Shown here: piece by piece, positions 1 to 8,074 of the stretch
Layout: every line of letters begins with the position of its first letter
Position numbering within the stretch: position 1 is the stretch's first letter
Assembly: GCF_007981265.1 (NCBI RefSeq)
Contig: NZ_CP034363.1
Location: 1,550,001-1,614,000, forward strand
Direction of reading: 5' to 3'
DNA length: 64,000 bases
Origin: Pantoea sp. CCBC3-3-1
GTDB taxonomy: Bacteria; Pseudomonadota; Gammaproteobacteria; Enterobacterales; Enterobacteriaceae
Made by a program: the position numbers and the translations under genes
The notes under the pieces: generated by a model
The model's database searches: none
The model's input: the letters and a program-made list of their open reading frames with translations, nothing else
What the model was told of the DNA's origin: nothing

Positions 1-1
1 C

Positions 2-778
2 TTTGTGGTGCTGCTTATTTTGCTGGCCGTTTTTGCGCCATGGATTGCGCCTTTTGATGCGGAAAACTATTTCGATTATGACCGCCTGACGGAAGGGCCG
101 TCTGCGATGCACTGGTTTGGCGTGGATTCACTCGGCCGCGATATTTTTAGCCGCGTTTTGCTGGGGACGCGTTTATCGCTGATCTCAGGCTTTGTCTCCG
201 TGGCAATTGGGGCGGCTATCGGTACTGCGCTTGGGTTGCTGGCGGGTTACTACGAAGGCTGGTGGGATCGCATTATTATGCGTATCAGCGACGTGTTGTT
301 TGCCTTCCCCGGCATCCTGCTGGCTATCGCCGTGGTGGCGATTATGGGCACGGGTATGGCGAACGTGGTGATTGCCGTCGCCATTTTCAGTATTCCCGCT
401 TTCGCCCGCCTGGTCCGTGGTAATACGCTGGTGTTGAAGCAGATGACCTTTATTGAATCTGCCCGCAGTATTGGCGCATCGGATTTCACCATTATCATGC
501 GCCATATCCTGCCAGGCACTCTCTCTTCCATCGTGGTCTATTTCACCATGCGTATCGGCACTTCGATTATCACCGCAGCCAGCCTTTCTTTTCTGGGGCT
601 GGGCGCACAGCCGCCGACGCCGGAGTGGGGGGCAATGCTGAACGAAGCCCGTGCCGACATGGTGATGGCGCCGCATGTGGCGATTTTCCCGAGTCTGGCG
701 ATTTTTCTTACCGTTCTGGCTTTTAATCTGTTGGGCGATGGTTTGCGTGATGCCCTCGATCCAAAGTTAAAAAGCTGA
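2..778 (+). CDS. gsiD: Glutathione ABC importer permease GsiD (5' end cut off)
   Basis: Inner-membrane permease of the Gsi glutathione importer (GsiABCD), an oligopeptide-type ABC transporter of the DppC/OppC family. The reading frame is open at the window edge, so the first roughly 45 residues are missing; about 258 of some 303 residues are present. Visible features are the [15 protein letters not shown] block typical of DppC-like permeases, several hydrophobic membrane segments, and the EAA-type loop ([21 protein letters not shown]) that contacts the ATPase. The sequence is close to E. coli GsiD throughout, including the ending [13 protein letters not shown]. The rest of the operon should lie upstream of this window. 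No clear terminator follows the stop codon. Confidence 0.95.
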   Translation, partial: FVVLLILLAVFAPWIAPFDAENYFDYDRLTEGPSAMHWFGVDSLGRDIFSRVLLGTRLSLISGFVSVAIGAAIGTALGLLAGYYEGWWDRIIMRISDVLFAFPGILLAIAVVAIMGTGMANVVIAVAIFSIPAFARLVRGNTLVLKQMTFIESARSIGASDFTIIMRHILPGTLSSIVVYFTMRIGTSIITAASLSFLGLGAQPPTPEWGAMLNEARADMVMAPHVAIFPSLAIFLTVLAFNLLGDGLRDALDPKLKS

Positions 779-864
779 TTACACGGGGCTGCGCGTTTGC
801 CTGTTGGCAGGCGCGAATTCTCTTTTCCTGTGCCAGGCTTACTCTTTTAACAGGAGATCAGGCC

Positions 865-1314
865 GTGAAGGAATTCGATTACCAGCAGGACTTTAAAACC
901 ATCGATTTTCGTCAGCAGCCCGAGCTTTATCAGGTTGGGCGCGGTGAGCAGGGCGTACTGATGGTCGAGCCTTATAAAAGTGAAATTCTACCGCACTGGC
1001 GCTTTAAAACGCCTGCCATTGCCGAGGTGTCGGCAAAGGAAATAATGAAGCTGTTTGAGGGGTATCGCGAGCAGGATGATTTTGTCGGTATGGATATGGC
1101 GCGTAAATTTATCCAGATGGGATATACCCGCGCCAGACGCTACGCCAATCATAAAGGCGGCCGTAAATACGATGACGATCGGCAGATCCTGCCCTATCAC
1201 GTAAACGAAGAGAAAGCCGCCTCAGCGGCCATTTTTAAGGCCTGGTGGGACAAAATTCGCGAAGATCAGGATTATCTGGCCCGCAAGAAACAGCATCAGG
1301 CGAAATATGGCTGA
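865..1314 (+). CDS. DUF4385 family cytoplasmic protein
   Basis: A 149-residue soluble protein that I recognise as a DUF4385 member; no function is established for this family as far as I know. It starts at GTG 865, preceded at good distance by the ribosome site AGGAGA (852-857). There is no signal peptide or membrane segment. Conserved-looking blocks include VGRGEQGVLMVEPYKSEILP near residue 30 and a basic, aromatic stretch (MARKFIQMGYTRARRYANHKGG) in the centre. The C-terminus is rich in Lys and Gln. It stands alone: gsiD ends 86 bases upstream and the KilAC-type gene converges 29 bases downstream, so no operon partner suggests a role. Confidence 0.75.
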   Translation: MKEFDYQQDFKTIDFRQQPELYQVGRGEQGVLMVEPYKSEILPHWRFKTPAIAEVSAKEIMKLFEGYREQDDFVGMDMARKFIQMGYTRARRYANHKGGRKYDDDRQILPYHVNEEKAASAAIFKAWWDKIREDQDYLARKKQHQAKYG

Positions 1315-1343
1315 GGCTGCTCTACCATGCTGCCGTGGTTGCT

Positions 1344-2051
1344 TCAGGCCGCCGCACCTCTGCGTTGCGTGGCAAGGTGTCCTGCCCACAGTTCTGCAAT
1401 CCACTTGACGCCTTTGGCGGTAAACCGCGCCTGAGAGAAAGCATGCTGATTTTCTCCCACGCTGGCATGGACCACGAAATAGCCCGCCTGGAGATGATGC
1501 TGCTGTGGCGTTAGTACGCCATTAGCGCGATACATGATATTGCGCTCAAACAGGAACTGCCGAAACTCCGGTTCTTTGACTTTAAGCATCTTACAAAGCT
1601 GGCGAAAACCCAGTGAGTCATCGACCTGCATATAGCGATCAAAAAAGTCCGCCTTTGGCGCCGTCAGCGCCAGCTGCTTTTCAGCGGTTTGGCGTCGTTC
1701 AAATTCCTCTGCCCATGCGCGTGCCGCGACAGCCGGATTGGTAAAGTCAGGCAAATGCGCATGCTGTTCGCGTTCCTGCCAGTTATCCAGCGCCTGAGCG
1801 ATAAAGGCCGGTGCAAGGCGCGCGATCGCCTGTAACGAATCACGCTTGTTCAGAAAATATTCCTGGCGTGTCTCGCCTTCACGTTCATAAAGGTTGACCG
1901 ACAGGGGCTGTGAAAGGCGCTGGGTGGTTTCCAGACTTTTAATTAACCGTTTCACTTCACCATGGGTAATGCCGATCATCTTAGCGATGTCGCGGCTGCT
2001 CATGGCGTTCGACTGATTCAGCGAATGACGGGTTTCTACTGGCATCATCAT
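1344..2051 (-). CDS. Phage-type regulator with Rha-like N-terminus and KilA-C (ANT) C-terminus
   Basis: A 235-residue protein built like a phage antirepressor. Residues about 15-45 (AMSSRDIAKMIGITHGEVKRLIKSL) form a Rha-type helix-turn-helix. A linker rich in Ala, Glu and Gln follows (about 95-135). Residues about 135-230 resemble the KilA-C/ANT DNA-binding domain (PKADFFDRY, GFRQLCKMLKVKEPEFRQFLFERNIMYR, GYFVVHA, FTAKGVKWIAELW). Such proteins bind DNA or repressors during prophage induction, but no other phage gene lies nearby, so it may be a remnant or a domesticated regulator. The reading frame is intact. It converges on the DUF4385 gene, and its own promoter region (2052-2150) is AT-rich. 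Domain assignment is by motif recognition only. Confidence 0.75.
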   Translation of the reverse strand: MMMPVETRHSLNQSNAMSSRDIAKMIGITHGEVKRLIKSLETTQRLSQPLSVNLYEREGETRQEYFLNKRDSLQAIARLAPAFIAQALDNWQEREQHAHLPDFTNPAVAARAWAEEFERRQTAEKQLALTAPKADFFDRYMQVDDSLGFRQLCKMLKVKEPEFRQFLFERNIMYRANGVLTPQQHHLQAGYFVVHASVGENQHAFSQARFTAKGVKWIAELWAGHLATQRRGAAA

Positions 2052-2156
2052 GGTCTTTACCCCTTACTGTCGGATAACAATGCCCTGTTGGGCAGTAGAA
2101 ATAGTATACAATTGCCTGTTTAAATATCCAGTACTTTTTTTAGTCAAATTTTTAAC

Positions 2157-2177
2157 GCGAAGTGATAACTTCTTCGC
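2157..2177 (+). other. Small inverted repeat upstream of the DUF3313 lipoprotein
   Basis: GCGAAG (2157-2162) and CTTCGC (2172-2177) form a six-base-pair stem with a nine-base loop, followed by ATAATTTTT. It lies in the AT-rich gap between the divergent KilAC-type and lipoprotein genes. It could be a leader hairpin or a weak terminator; which one cannot be decided from sequence. Confidence 0.3.
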
Positions 2178-2262
2178 ATAATTTTTAGGCTAAATGGTAA
2201 TGTCGCAACAAGCCGCTATGCTTCAGATGTCTCTGCATTTTCCCGCTAAAAAGGAAGAATCT

Positions 2263-2925
2263 ATGCACGCGCTGCGTATGTGTCTGGTTGTCGGGGTGAT
2301 GGCTATAACCCTCACTGGCTGTGCTTCTAAAGTCACCGAAAAGCAAAATTTTTCGGGTTTTCTGTCCGATTACTCCCAATTAAAACCTACCCGTTCCCCG
2401 AGCGGGCATCCTACGCTTCGCTGGATCTCCCCCGATTTTCATTCTGCGGATTATCACGGCATCTTTTATATGCCGGTGGTCTATTACCCGCCAGCCCGAC
2501 CGACGGCGCGCGTAAATCAGACCACGCTCGACGGCTTGCGTAGATATGTTGATAGCCGGATGCAGGCTGCCGTCGCGAAACATAAACCCCTGGTGAGTTC
2601 CGGCGGCCCGGGCACGCTGATGATGAAAACGGCCATTACCGCCGTTAACGCAGAAAATCAGGATATGAAATTTTATGAAGTGGTGCCGGTGGCCGCGGTG
2701 ATCGCCAGCACGATGGCGGCCTCAGGGCACCGTACGCAAAACAGCGTGCTCTATCTTGAAACCCAGTTAATTGATACCAAAACGGGTAACCCGGTGCTGG
2801 TGGCAGTCCGGAAAGCCTACGGTAAGAGCGTGGCAAACAGCAGCGCGCCGGTAACGCTGGATGATTTAAAACAGGCCGTAGATGAAATGGTTCAGGATGT
2901 GGCGGCTTTCCCGCCGCAGCCCTGA
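2263..2925 (+). CDS. DUF3313 family lipoprotein
   Basis: A 220-residue predicted lipoprotein. The N-terminus is a short signal with lipobox LTGC, so Cys20 would be lipidated; the next residues (Ala, Ser) do not suggest inner-membrane retention. I chose ATG 2263 because AAGGAAG (2251-2257) sits just upstream and because it places the lipobox correctly; an in-frame ATG further upstream (2194) lacks this. The body resembles DUF3313 lipoproteins (SGFLSDYSQLKP near residues 35-45, PVVYYP, and a late VLYLETQLIDTKTGNPV segment). The role is unknown, probably at the outer membrane. yliI follows 63 bases downstream on the same strand and could be co-transcribed. Confidence 0.8.
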   Translation: MHALRMCLVVGVMAITLTGCASKVTEKQNFSGFLSDYSQLKPTRSPSGHPTLRWISPDFHSADYHGIFYMPVVYYPPARPTARVNQTTLDGLRRYVDSRMQAAVAKHKPLVSSGGPGTLMMKTAITAVNAENQDMKFYEVVPVAAVIASTMAASGHRTQNSVLYLETQLIDTKTGNPVLVAVRKAYGKSVANSSAPVTLDDLKQAVDEMVQDVAAFPPQP

Positions 2926-2988
2926 AGCTGACCGCCATTAAGGGGCGGCAGCTCAGGATCAACAGCGATCCCCTTCAGGAGAGAAAGC

Positions 2989-4101
2989 ATGTTCCGATTA
3001 CTGCACGGCAGCTTACTGGCTGGTCTCCTTTTAATGAACTGCCCGGTTCTGGCCGCAAAAACGACCGTTGAACAGCTGCAAAACGGATTAAATCACCCCT
3101 GGGCGGTCGCTTTTTTGCCAGGGAATCAGGGCATGTTGATCGCTGAACGTTCCGGCCAGCTGCGGCACTGGCAAAACGGCACGCTTTCCGAACCGCTCGC
3201 CGGTGTGCCCGAAGTCTGGGCCGAGCGGCAGGGCGGGCTGCTGGATATTGCGCTATCCCCCGATTTTGTGCAGAACCGTCACGTTTATCTTAGCTATACC
3301 GAAGCTGACAGCAGCGGGCGCGCTGGTGCGGTAGTGGGTTACGGCACCCTGAATCAGGAAAACAGCCGGTTAACTGATTTTAAAGTGATCCTTCGACAAG
3401 AGCCGAAACTCTCGAGTGGCGCAAATCTGGGGTCGAGGCTGCTTTTCGACGAGAAGGGCTATCTCTATATCAGCTTTGGGGACAATTTTCAGGCCGCTAC
3501 TGCACAACAGCTAAACGCGCTGACCGGCAAGATTATCCGTCTGAATGCCGATGGCAGCGTGCCAAAAGATAACCCTTTTGTTAACCAGCAGGGTGCAAGA
3601 GGCGAAATCTGGACTTATGGGATGCGCAATCCACAAGGGCTGGCGCTAAATCCCTGGACTCACGAAATATGGGAAAGTGAGCATGGCCCGCGCGGCGGCG
3701 ATGAGGTCAATATTCCGCGTAAAGGGAAGAATTATGGCTGGCCGCTGGCAACTTGGGGCGTGGATTACAGCGGTGAAAAAGTCCCGGGTTCAAAAGGTGG
3801 GACAGTGCCAGGGACTGAGCAACCTGTTTTTTACTGGAAAGTTTCTCCCGCCATCAGCGGCATGGCGTTTTATAACAGCCAACGTTTCCCTCAGTGGAAG
3901 GATTCATTGTTTATCGGTTCATTAAAGGAAAAGAACCTTATTCATCTGACGGTCAATGGCGATCGTATTGTGGAAAAAGAACGTCTGTTGGGCGATCGCG
4001 GTGAACGCATTCGCGATGTCCGCACGGGACCAGATGGTTATCTGTATGTACTGACGGATGAATCGGATGGAAAATTACTGAAGGTTGGGCTGGAAAAATA
4101 A
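2989..4101 (+). CDS. yliI: YliI/Asd-like PQQ aldose dehydrogenase homologue, probable catalytic His replaced
   Basis: A 370-residue periplasmic beta-propeller protein matching E. coli YliI (soluble PQQ-dependent aldose sugar dehydrogenase). It has a signal peptide ending near Ala23. Family landmarks are LNHPWAVAFLPG, QGGLLDIALSPDF, YGMRNPQGLALNP, EHGPRGGDEVN, GKNYGWPLATWG and DRGERIRDVRTGPDGYLYVLTDE. The position that is NHFGGRL in E. coli YliI, and that corresponds to the general-base His of the soluble glucose dehydrogenase family, reads ANLGSRL here, so the His is Asn146. The nearby NNQR motif is also changed (NFQA). The fold is therefore clear, but dehydrogenase activity is doubtful. It ends at a hairpin shared with the convergent HAD gene. 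Confidence 0.9.
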   Translation: MFRLLHGSLLAGLLLMNCPVLAAKTTVEQLQNGLNHPWAVAFLPGNQGMLIAERSGQLRHWQNGTLSEPLAGVPEVWAERQGGLLDIALSPDFVQNRHVYLSYTEADSSGRAGAVVGYGTLNQENSRLTDFKVILRQEPKLSSGANLGSRLLFDEKGYLYISFGDNFQAATAQQLNALTGKIIRLNADGSVPKDNPFVNQQGARGEIWTYGMRNPQGLALNPWTHEIWESEHGPRGGDEVNIPRKGKNYGWPLATWGVDYSGEKVPGSKGGTVPGTEQPVFYWKVSPAISGMAFYNSQRFPQWKDSLFIGSLKEKNLIHLTVNGDRIVEKERLLGDRGERIRDVRTGPDGYLYVLTDESDGKLLKVGLEK

Positions 4102-4120
4102 AGGGGCTGCCCGGCAGCCC
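4102..4120 (-). terminator. Hairpin between yliI and the HAD phosphatase gene
   Basis: GGGCTGC (4104-4110) pairs with GCAGCCC (4114-4120) over a three-base loop. Read on the minus strand the stem is followed by CTTTATTTTTCC, so it is a plausible terminator for the HAD gene. The T-tract is poor in the yliI direction. Confidence 0.55.
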
Positions 4121-4127
4121 GATTCCC

Positions 4128-4790
4128 TTATTTAAGCCACTGGCACACTTCCCAACCGCGCTGTTGTGCCAGCTGATGCAGGGGTTCAGCCGGATTGATT
4201 ACCCAGGCATGGTCGGCATGTTCCAGCAACGGTAAATCATTCATCGAATCGCTGTAGGCCCAGGTCTGTGCAAAACCCGCGCTTTCTTGCAGCAACAGCC
4301 ACTCTTTTAGCTGTCTGACTTTCCCGTGCGGGTGAGTCATTGTGCCATATGTCTGGCCGCTATAACGATCGTCTACGATCTCCACATCGATGGCCAGTGC
4401 ACCATGTGCGCCCAGTTGCTGAGCGATAGGCGTGACCAGATGCTCACCGGTGGCTGAGACCACCATCACCCGATCACCGCGTTCCAGATGCCAGTTCATT
4501 CTTTTACGTGCGCAGGGATAAACCCTTGGCATCACGTCGCGCTGAATAAAACGTCTCACCCAACCCGAAACCGTCAGCGTACCCATCCCGGCGATCGGCG
4601 AGAGGGTCATGTTCATGTATTCCTCAATTGAAAGCGACCCCTGGTGGTACTGCACCATCAACGCGCGTTCCTGCTCAATCAGTGCGGCTGGAGCAAAACC
4701 TTGCGAAACCAGCCAGCGTAACCACAGGCCAGTACTGTCTTCACAGATAAGCGTTTTATCAAGATCGAACAGAGCTAAATCCATCGTCAT
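4128..4790 (-). CDS. HAD-superfamily subfamily IB phosphatase (SerB-like)
   Basis: A 220-residue cytoplasmic hydrolase of the haloacid dehalogenase superfamily. Motif I is FDLDKTL near residue 8-14, with Asp9 the likely nucleophile and Asp11 the acid/base. Motif II is the Ser in VVSATGEH. A Lys in HGKVRQLKEWL serves as motif III, and motif IV is YSDSMNDLPLLEHAD, which binds magnesium. The helical cap between motifs I and II is typical of HAD-IB enzymes that act on small phosphoesters such as phosphoserine. The true substrate cannot be told from sequence. It is divergent from dacC, from which it is separated by 263 bases. Start ATG 4790 has a nearby alternative at 4784. Confidence 0.85.
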   Translation of the reverse strand: MTMDLALFDLDKTLICEDSTGLWLRWLVSQGFAPAALIEQERALMVQYHQGSLSIEEYMNMTLSPIAGMGTLTVSGWVRRFIQRDVMPRVYPCARKRMNWHLERGDRVMVVSATGEHLVTPIAQQLGAHGALAIDVEIVDDRYSGQTYGTMTHPHGKVRQLKEWLLLQESAGFAQTWAYSDSMNDLPLLEHADHAWVINPAEPLHQLAQQRGWEVCQWLK

Positions 4791-4863
4791 TACTCCTCAG
4801 CCGGGTTTAATTGAGATTAGTGGAGTTTTGTGACGGAAGTAGCAGTTCAGGACAAAATCAGAA

Positions 4864-4884
4864 TTACCCGTACCTTGCGGGTAA
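4864..4884. repeat. Perfect 7+7 inverted repeat in the HAD-dacC divergent promoter region
   Basis: TTACCCG (4864-4870) and CGGGTAA (4878-4884) are exact reverse complements separated by seven bases. The spacing suits an operator for a dimeric repressor or a small hairpin. It lies 74 bases upstream of the HAD start and 170 bases upstream of dacC. No regulator is identified. Confidence 0.45.
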
Positions 4885-5053
4885 GTCTGCGGAAAAAAAG
4901 GGGTTCTGGCCCGTGCTATACAGAATTCTCTATTAAACTCTAAAAAACTTTACGGTCGGGCGGTTCAATTTTCGGCTGATAAACGATAGCGTAAACAGGA
5001 TTTGCCTTAATTAATAAAAATATTGTTTTTCAAAAGGATACTTGGGTATCACC

Positions 5054-6250
5054 ATGAATAAAATACGCCATTCTGTCGCTGCCGGCACGCTTTCTGCCCT
5101 TTTCCTGATTGTCGCTTCCCCCGTTTATGCCGTAGAGGCACCTGCTGCGCCGCAGATTGAAGCCAAAGCCTGGGTTCTGATGGATTATCACAGCGGCAAG
5201 GTGCTGGCGGAATCACACGCCGACGATCGTCTCGATCCTGCCAGCCTGACTAAAATGATGTCCAGCTACGTGATTGGGCAGGCGTTAAAGGCCGGAAAAA
5301 TTCATAACGACGATCTGGTGACCGTTGGCAAAGACGCCTGGGCTACCGGTAATCCCGTGCTGAAAGGATCGTCGCTGATGTTTTTGAAGCCGGGCGATCG
5401 CATTCCGGTTTCTGAACTCAATAAAGGGATCATTATCCAGTCCGGTAACGATGCCAGTATTGCGCTGGCCGATTACGTTGCCGGCAGCCAGGACGCATTT
5501 GTCGGGCTGATGAACAATTACGTACGGGTACTGGGGCTGAAAAACACGCATTTCAAAACCGTTCACGGACTGGATTCTGACGGGCAATACAGTACCGCCA
5601 GGGATATGGCCCTGTTGGGACAGGCGTTGATTCGGGATGTGCCCGAAGAGTATGCGCTGCACCAGGAAAAAGAGTTTACCTTTAACCGCATCAGGCAGCA
5701 TAACCGTAACCGGCTGTTGTGGAGTACCAACCTGCATGTCGATGGCATTAAAACCGGCCATACCGACGGCGCAGGAAATAATCTTGTTGCTTCAGCAACC
5801 GACGGCGATCAGCGTTTGATTTCAGTCGTGCTGGGTGCCGCGACGGATGCAGTACGCTTTCGCGAAAGTGAAAAGCTGCTGACCTGGGGTTTTCGCTTTT
5901 ACGAAACGGTAACACCGATCAAAACCGATAAACCTTTTGCTACCCAGCGCGTTTGGTATGGCGACAAAAAAGAGGTTAACCTGGGCGTAGCCAGCGATGC
6001 GTCGATTACCGTGCCAAAAGGGCAAATGAAAAACCTGAAGGCCAGTTTTACGCTTTCGCAGCCTCAGCTCACCGCCCCACTGAAGAAAAATCAGGTTGTA
6101 GGCAACATTGATTTTCAGCTTGAGGGAAAAACCATAGAGCAGCGCCCGTTGGTGGTCATGGATGAGGTTAATGAAGGCGGATTTTTCAGTCGGATATGGG
6201 ATTTTGTGATGATGAAAATGAACGGCTGGTTTGGTAAATGGTTTTCCTGA
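5054..6250 (+). CDS. dacC: D-alanyl-D-alanine carboxypeptidase DacC (PBP6)
   Basis: A 398-residue low-molecular-weight penicillin-binding protein that trims the terminal D-Ala from peptidoglycan stem peptides in the periplasm. A signal peptide ends near Ala26. The active-site motifs are complete: Ser64-Leu-Thr-Lys67, Ser130-Gly-Asn132 and Lys233-Thr-Gly-His236. The C-terminal segment ([21 protein letters not shown]) is the amphipathic membrane anchor. Gene order and the anchor favour DacC, although KTGH is the form I associate with PBP5 rather than the KTGT of E. coli PBP6. Start ATG 5054 is chosen for its normal signal peptide; AAGGA (5034-5038) is rather far upstream, and TTG 5042 is the alternative. 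Confidence 0.93.
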   Translation: MNKIRHSVAAGTLSALFLIVASPVYAVEAPAAPQIEAKAWVLMDYHSGKVLAESHADDRLDPASLTKMMSSYVIGQALKAGKIHNDDLVTVGKDAWATGNPVLKGSSLMFLKPGDRIPVSELNKGIIIQSGNDASIALADYVAGSQDAFVGLMNNYVRVLGLKNTHFKTVHGLDSDGQYSTARDMALLGQALIRDVPEEYALHQEKEFTFNRIRQHNRNRLLWSTNLHVDGIKTGHTDGAGNNLVASATDGDQRLISVVLGAATDAVRFRESEKLLTWGFRFYETVTPIKTDKPFATQRVWYGDKKEVNLGVASDASITVPKGQMKNLKASFTLSQPQLTAPLKKNQVVGNIDFQLEGKTIEQRPLVVMDEVNEGGFFSRIWDFVMMKMNGWFGKWFS

Positions 6251-6258
6251 AAAGCCTG

Positions 6259-6285
6259 AGGGCAGACTGGCTGTCTGCCCTTAAA
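6259..6285 (+). terminator. Terminator hairpin between dacC and sdaC
   Basis: AGGGCAGAC and GTCTGCCCT form a nine-base-pair stem with a five-base loop (6259-6281), followed by TAAATAA. It separates the convergent genes dacC and sdaC and probably works in both directions. Confidence 0.65.
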
Positions 6286-6293
6286 TAATCCAC

Positions 6294-7574
6294 TTAGAAG
6301 AAATCGTAAGCAATGGCTGAAATAGCAATCAGCCCAACCAGCACCACAAAAACATTGCTGAGTTTGCCGCTGTACTGACGCATCGCGGGCACTTTATTGA
6401 TCGCGTACATCGGCATCAGGAACAGCAGAACGGCGATAATCGGCCCGCCCAGCGACTCAATCATACCCAAAATGCTTGGGTTCAATGTCGCTACCAGCCA
6501 GGTGGTAAAGAACATAAACACCGCCGTCATACGGTTGAGCTTGTTCTCTGACATTGCTTTGCCTTTTTCGCCCAGCGTTTTAACAATCAGTCCGTTAAAT
6601 CCTTCGCGTGCGCCCAGGTAATGGCCAAGGAAAGATTTGGTAATGGCTACCATGGCAATGATCGGTGCCATCCAGGCCATTAGCGGCGTATTAAAGTGGT
6701 TCGCAAGATAAGAGAGAATAGAAATATTCTGTTCTTTGGCTTCCGCCAGGTTTTCGGGTGAAAGGCTGAGCACGCAGCTGAACACGAAGAACATCACCGT
6801 GACAACCATCATCAGATGACTGAAAGCCAGGATACGCGAACATTTCGGTTCAGCATCCGGGCCATATTCCTGACTCTTGGCTACCGCAAAAGCAGAGATA
6901 ATCGGAGAGTGGTTAAACGAGAACACCATTACCGGAATAGCCAGCCACAACGTCATCCACAGACCGTTGCCTGTACCCGCAAGAGTGACGTTCTGGAATA
7001 TGGAACTGTTCCAGTGAGGGATCAGGAACAGCGCCAGCGCCATCAGCACCAGCACAAAAGGATAAACCAGCACGCTCATCGTTTTGACGATCATCTCTTT
7101 ACCAAAACGTACGATAGTCATCAGGCCGACAATCAGTACCAGGGAGAGCAGCGCCCTCGGCGGTGCCTGAAGATGAAGCTGGTGGGTCATAAAGCTCTCG
7201 ACCGTATTGGTGATCGCGACGCTGTAGACCAGCAAAATAGGATAGATAGCAAAGAAATAAAGCAGCGTCAGCAGCGTGCCTGCGCCCTTGCCGAAATGTT
7301 CTTCCACTACGCCGGTGATATCCTGATCTTTCCGCCCCGAAAGCACAAAACGGCACAGGCCACGGTGAGCAAAAAAGGTCATTGGAAACGCCAGCACGGC
7401 CATAATCAGCAAGGGGATCAGACCACCAATACCGGCGTTAATGGGTAAAAACAGCACGCCTGCGCCAATAGCGGTACCGTAAAGGCCCAACATCCACATC
7501 GTGTCACTCTTGCGCCAGCCTGTCGCAGCGCCGGCAGCTGTCTGCGACAGCGTAGCCGTTTTCGTTGATTCCAT
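6294..7574 (-). CDS. sdaC: Serine/proton symporter SdaC
   Basis: A 426-residue inner-membrane transporter of the hydroxy/aromatic amino acid permease (HAAAP) family. It is close to E. coli SdaC along its whole length, including WRKSDTMWMLGLYGTAIGAGVLFLPINAG near the start, FAIYPILLVYSVAITNTVESFM, and FSFNHSPIISAFAVAK in the middle. About eleven hydrophobic segments are visible. It imports L-serine with protons. In E. coli sdaC is paired with the serine deaminase gene sdaB elsewhere on the chromosome; here it stands alone between dacC and ybjG, so its genomic position differs. About 500 bases of non-coding DNA precede it, enough for complex control. Confidence 0.93.
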   Translation of the reverse strand: MESTKTATLSQTAAGAATGWRKSDTMWMLGLYGTAIGAGVLFLPINAGIGGLIPLLIMAVLAFPMTFFAHRGLCRFVLSGRKDQDITGVVEEHFGKGAGTLLTLLYFFAIYPILLVYSVAITNTVESFMTHQLHLQAPPRALLSLVLIVGLMTIVRFGKEMIVKTMSVLVYPFVLVLMALALFLIPHWNSSIFQNVTLAGTGNGLWMTLWLAIPVMVFSFNHSPIISAFAVAKSQEYGPDAEPKCSRILAFSHLMMVVTVMFFVFSCVLSLSPENLAEAKEQNISILSYLANHFNTPLMAWMAPIIAMVAITKSFLGHYLGAREGFNGLIVKTLGEKGKAMSENKLNRMTAVFMFFTTWLVATLNPSILGMIESLGGPIIAVLLFLMPMYAINKVPAMRQYSGKLSNVFVVLVGLIAISAIAYDFF

Positions 7575-8074
7575 TGAAAATCTCCCGGTTGAAAGTAGTA
7601 AATTAAATAAGCGTTAAAAAGAAGGAAGCGTTATTTAATTTACGACTCTGAATAAGGCGAGCGACACTCTACCATCTGGAAAAGAAGAAGAAAGAGGAAG
7701 ATGACAGCTTTGTGACCGCAGCAATAAGTAAGGTGGCATTTTTTTTAGAGTTATGCGCTGGAAGGTTTTTTTTATCTGGCGGTATCTTCTGGGGAAGGGG
7801 CGGTAAGGCAGTGATTAGGACTATATTATAGGTTTGTTTAATTGGTTAAATATCGACCTTTCAGGGTGAAAAATGCTCATATTGGTGATTTAAATATAAT
7901 AATATCAATGAATTAAGTTATAAGGCCGTATGGGTTTGTTGCCGCTTTAACCCGTTGCGCAACATTCGAAATAAAATAGGCGGCAGATTTCGACTGTTGC
8001 GCAATAAGATGACGCGCTTTCTGGCAGCTGGTGAAAATAGACGCTGCCGTATGTTTACGCAATAAAGACGTTAT
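7575..8074. other. 500-base intergenic region upstream of sdaC
   Basis: The stretch between ybjG and sdaC has no credible gene. The part nearest sdaC should hold its promoter. 7830-7920 is very AT-rich, with runs such as TAAATATAATAATATC that would suit a nucleoid protein or Lrp, though no clear site is identifiable. A 19-base imperfect inverted repeat lies at 7954-8005 and is listed separately. Confidence 0.5.
7954..8005. repeat. Imperfect 19-base inverted repeat carrying TTGCGCAA cores
   Basis: Arm one (7954-7972) reads GTTGCGCAACATTCGAAAT. Arm two (7987-8005) is its reverse complement at 17 of 19 positions, with a 14-base spacer. Each arm contains the palindrome TTGCGCAA. It sits 70-120 bases after the ybjG stop and about 380-430 bases before sdaC. 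It could be a transcript-end hairpin without a T-tract or a paired operator. Confidence 0.6.

Noticed and set aside
185..676. A 163-residue minus-strand open frame opposite gsiD
   Set aside because: Composition is low-complexity His/Arg-rich, with no start signal; gsiD is clear.
6816..7448. A 210-residue plus-strand open frame opposite sdaC
   Set aside because: It is rich in His, Gln and Arg as expected for an antisense shadow of a membrane protein gene, and SdaC is unambiguous.
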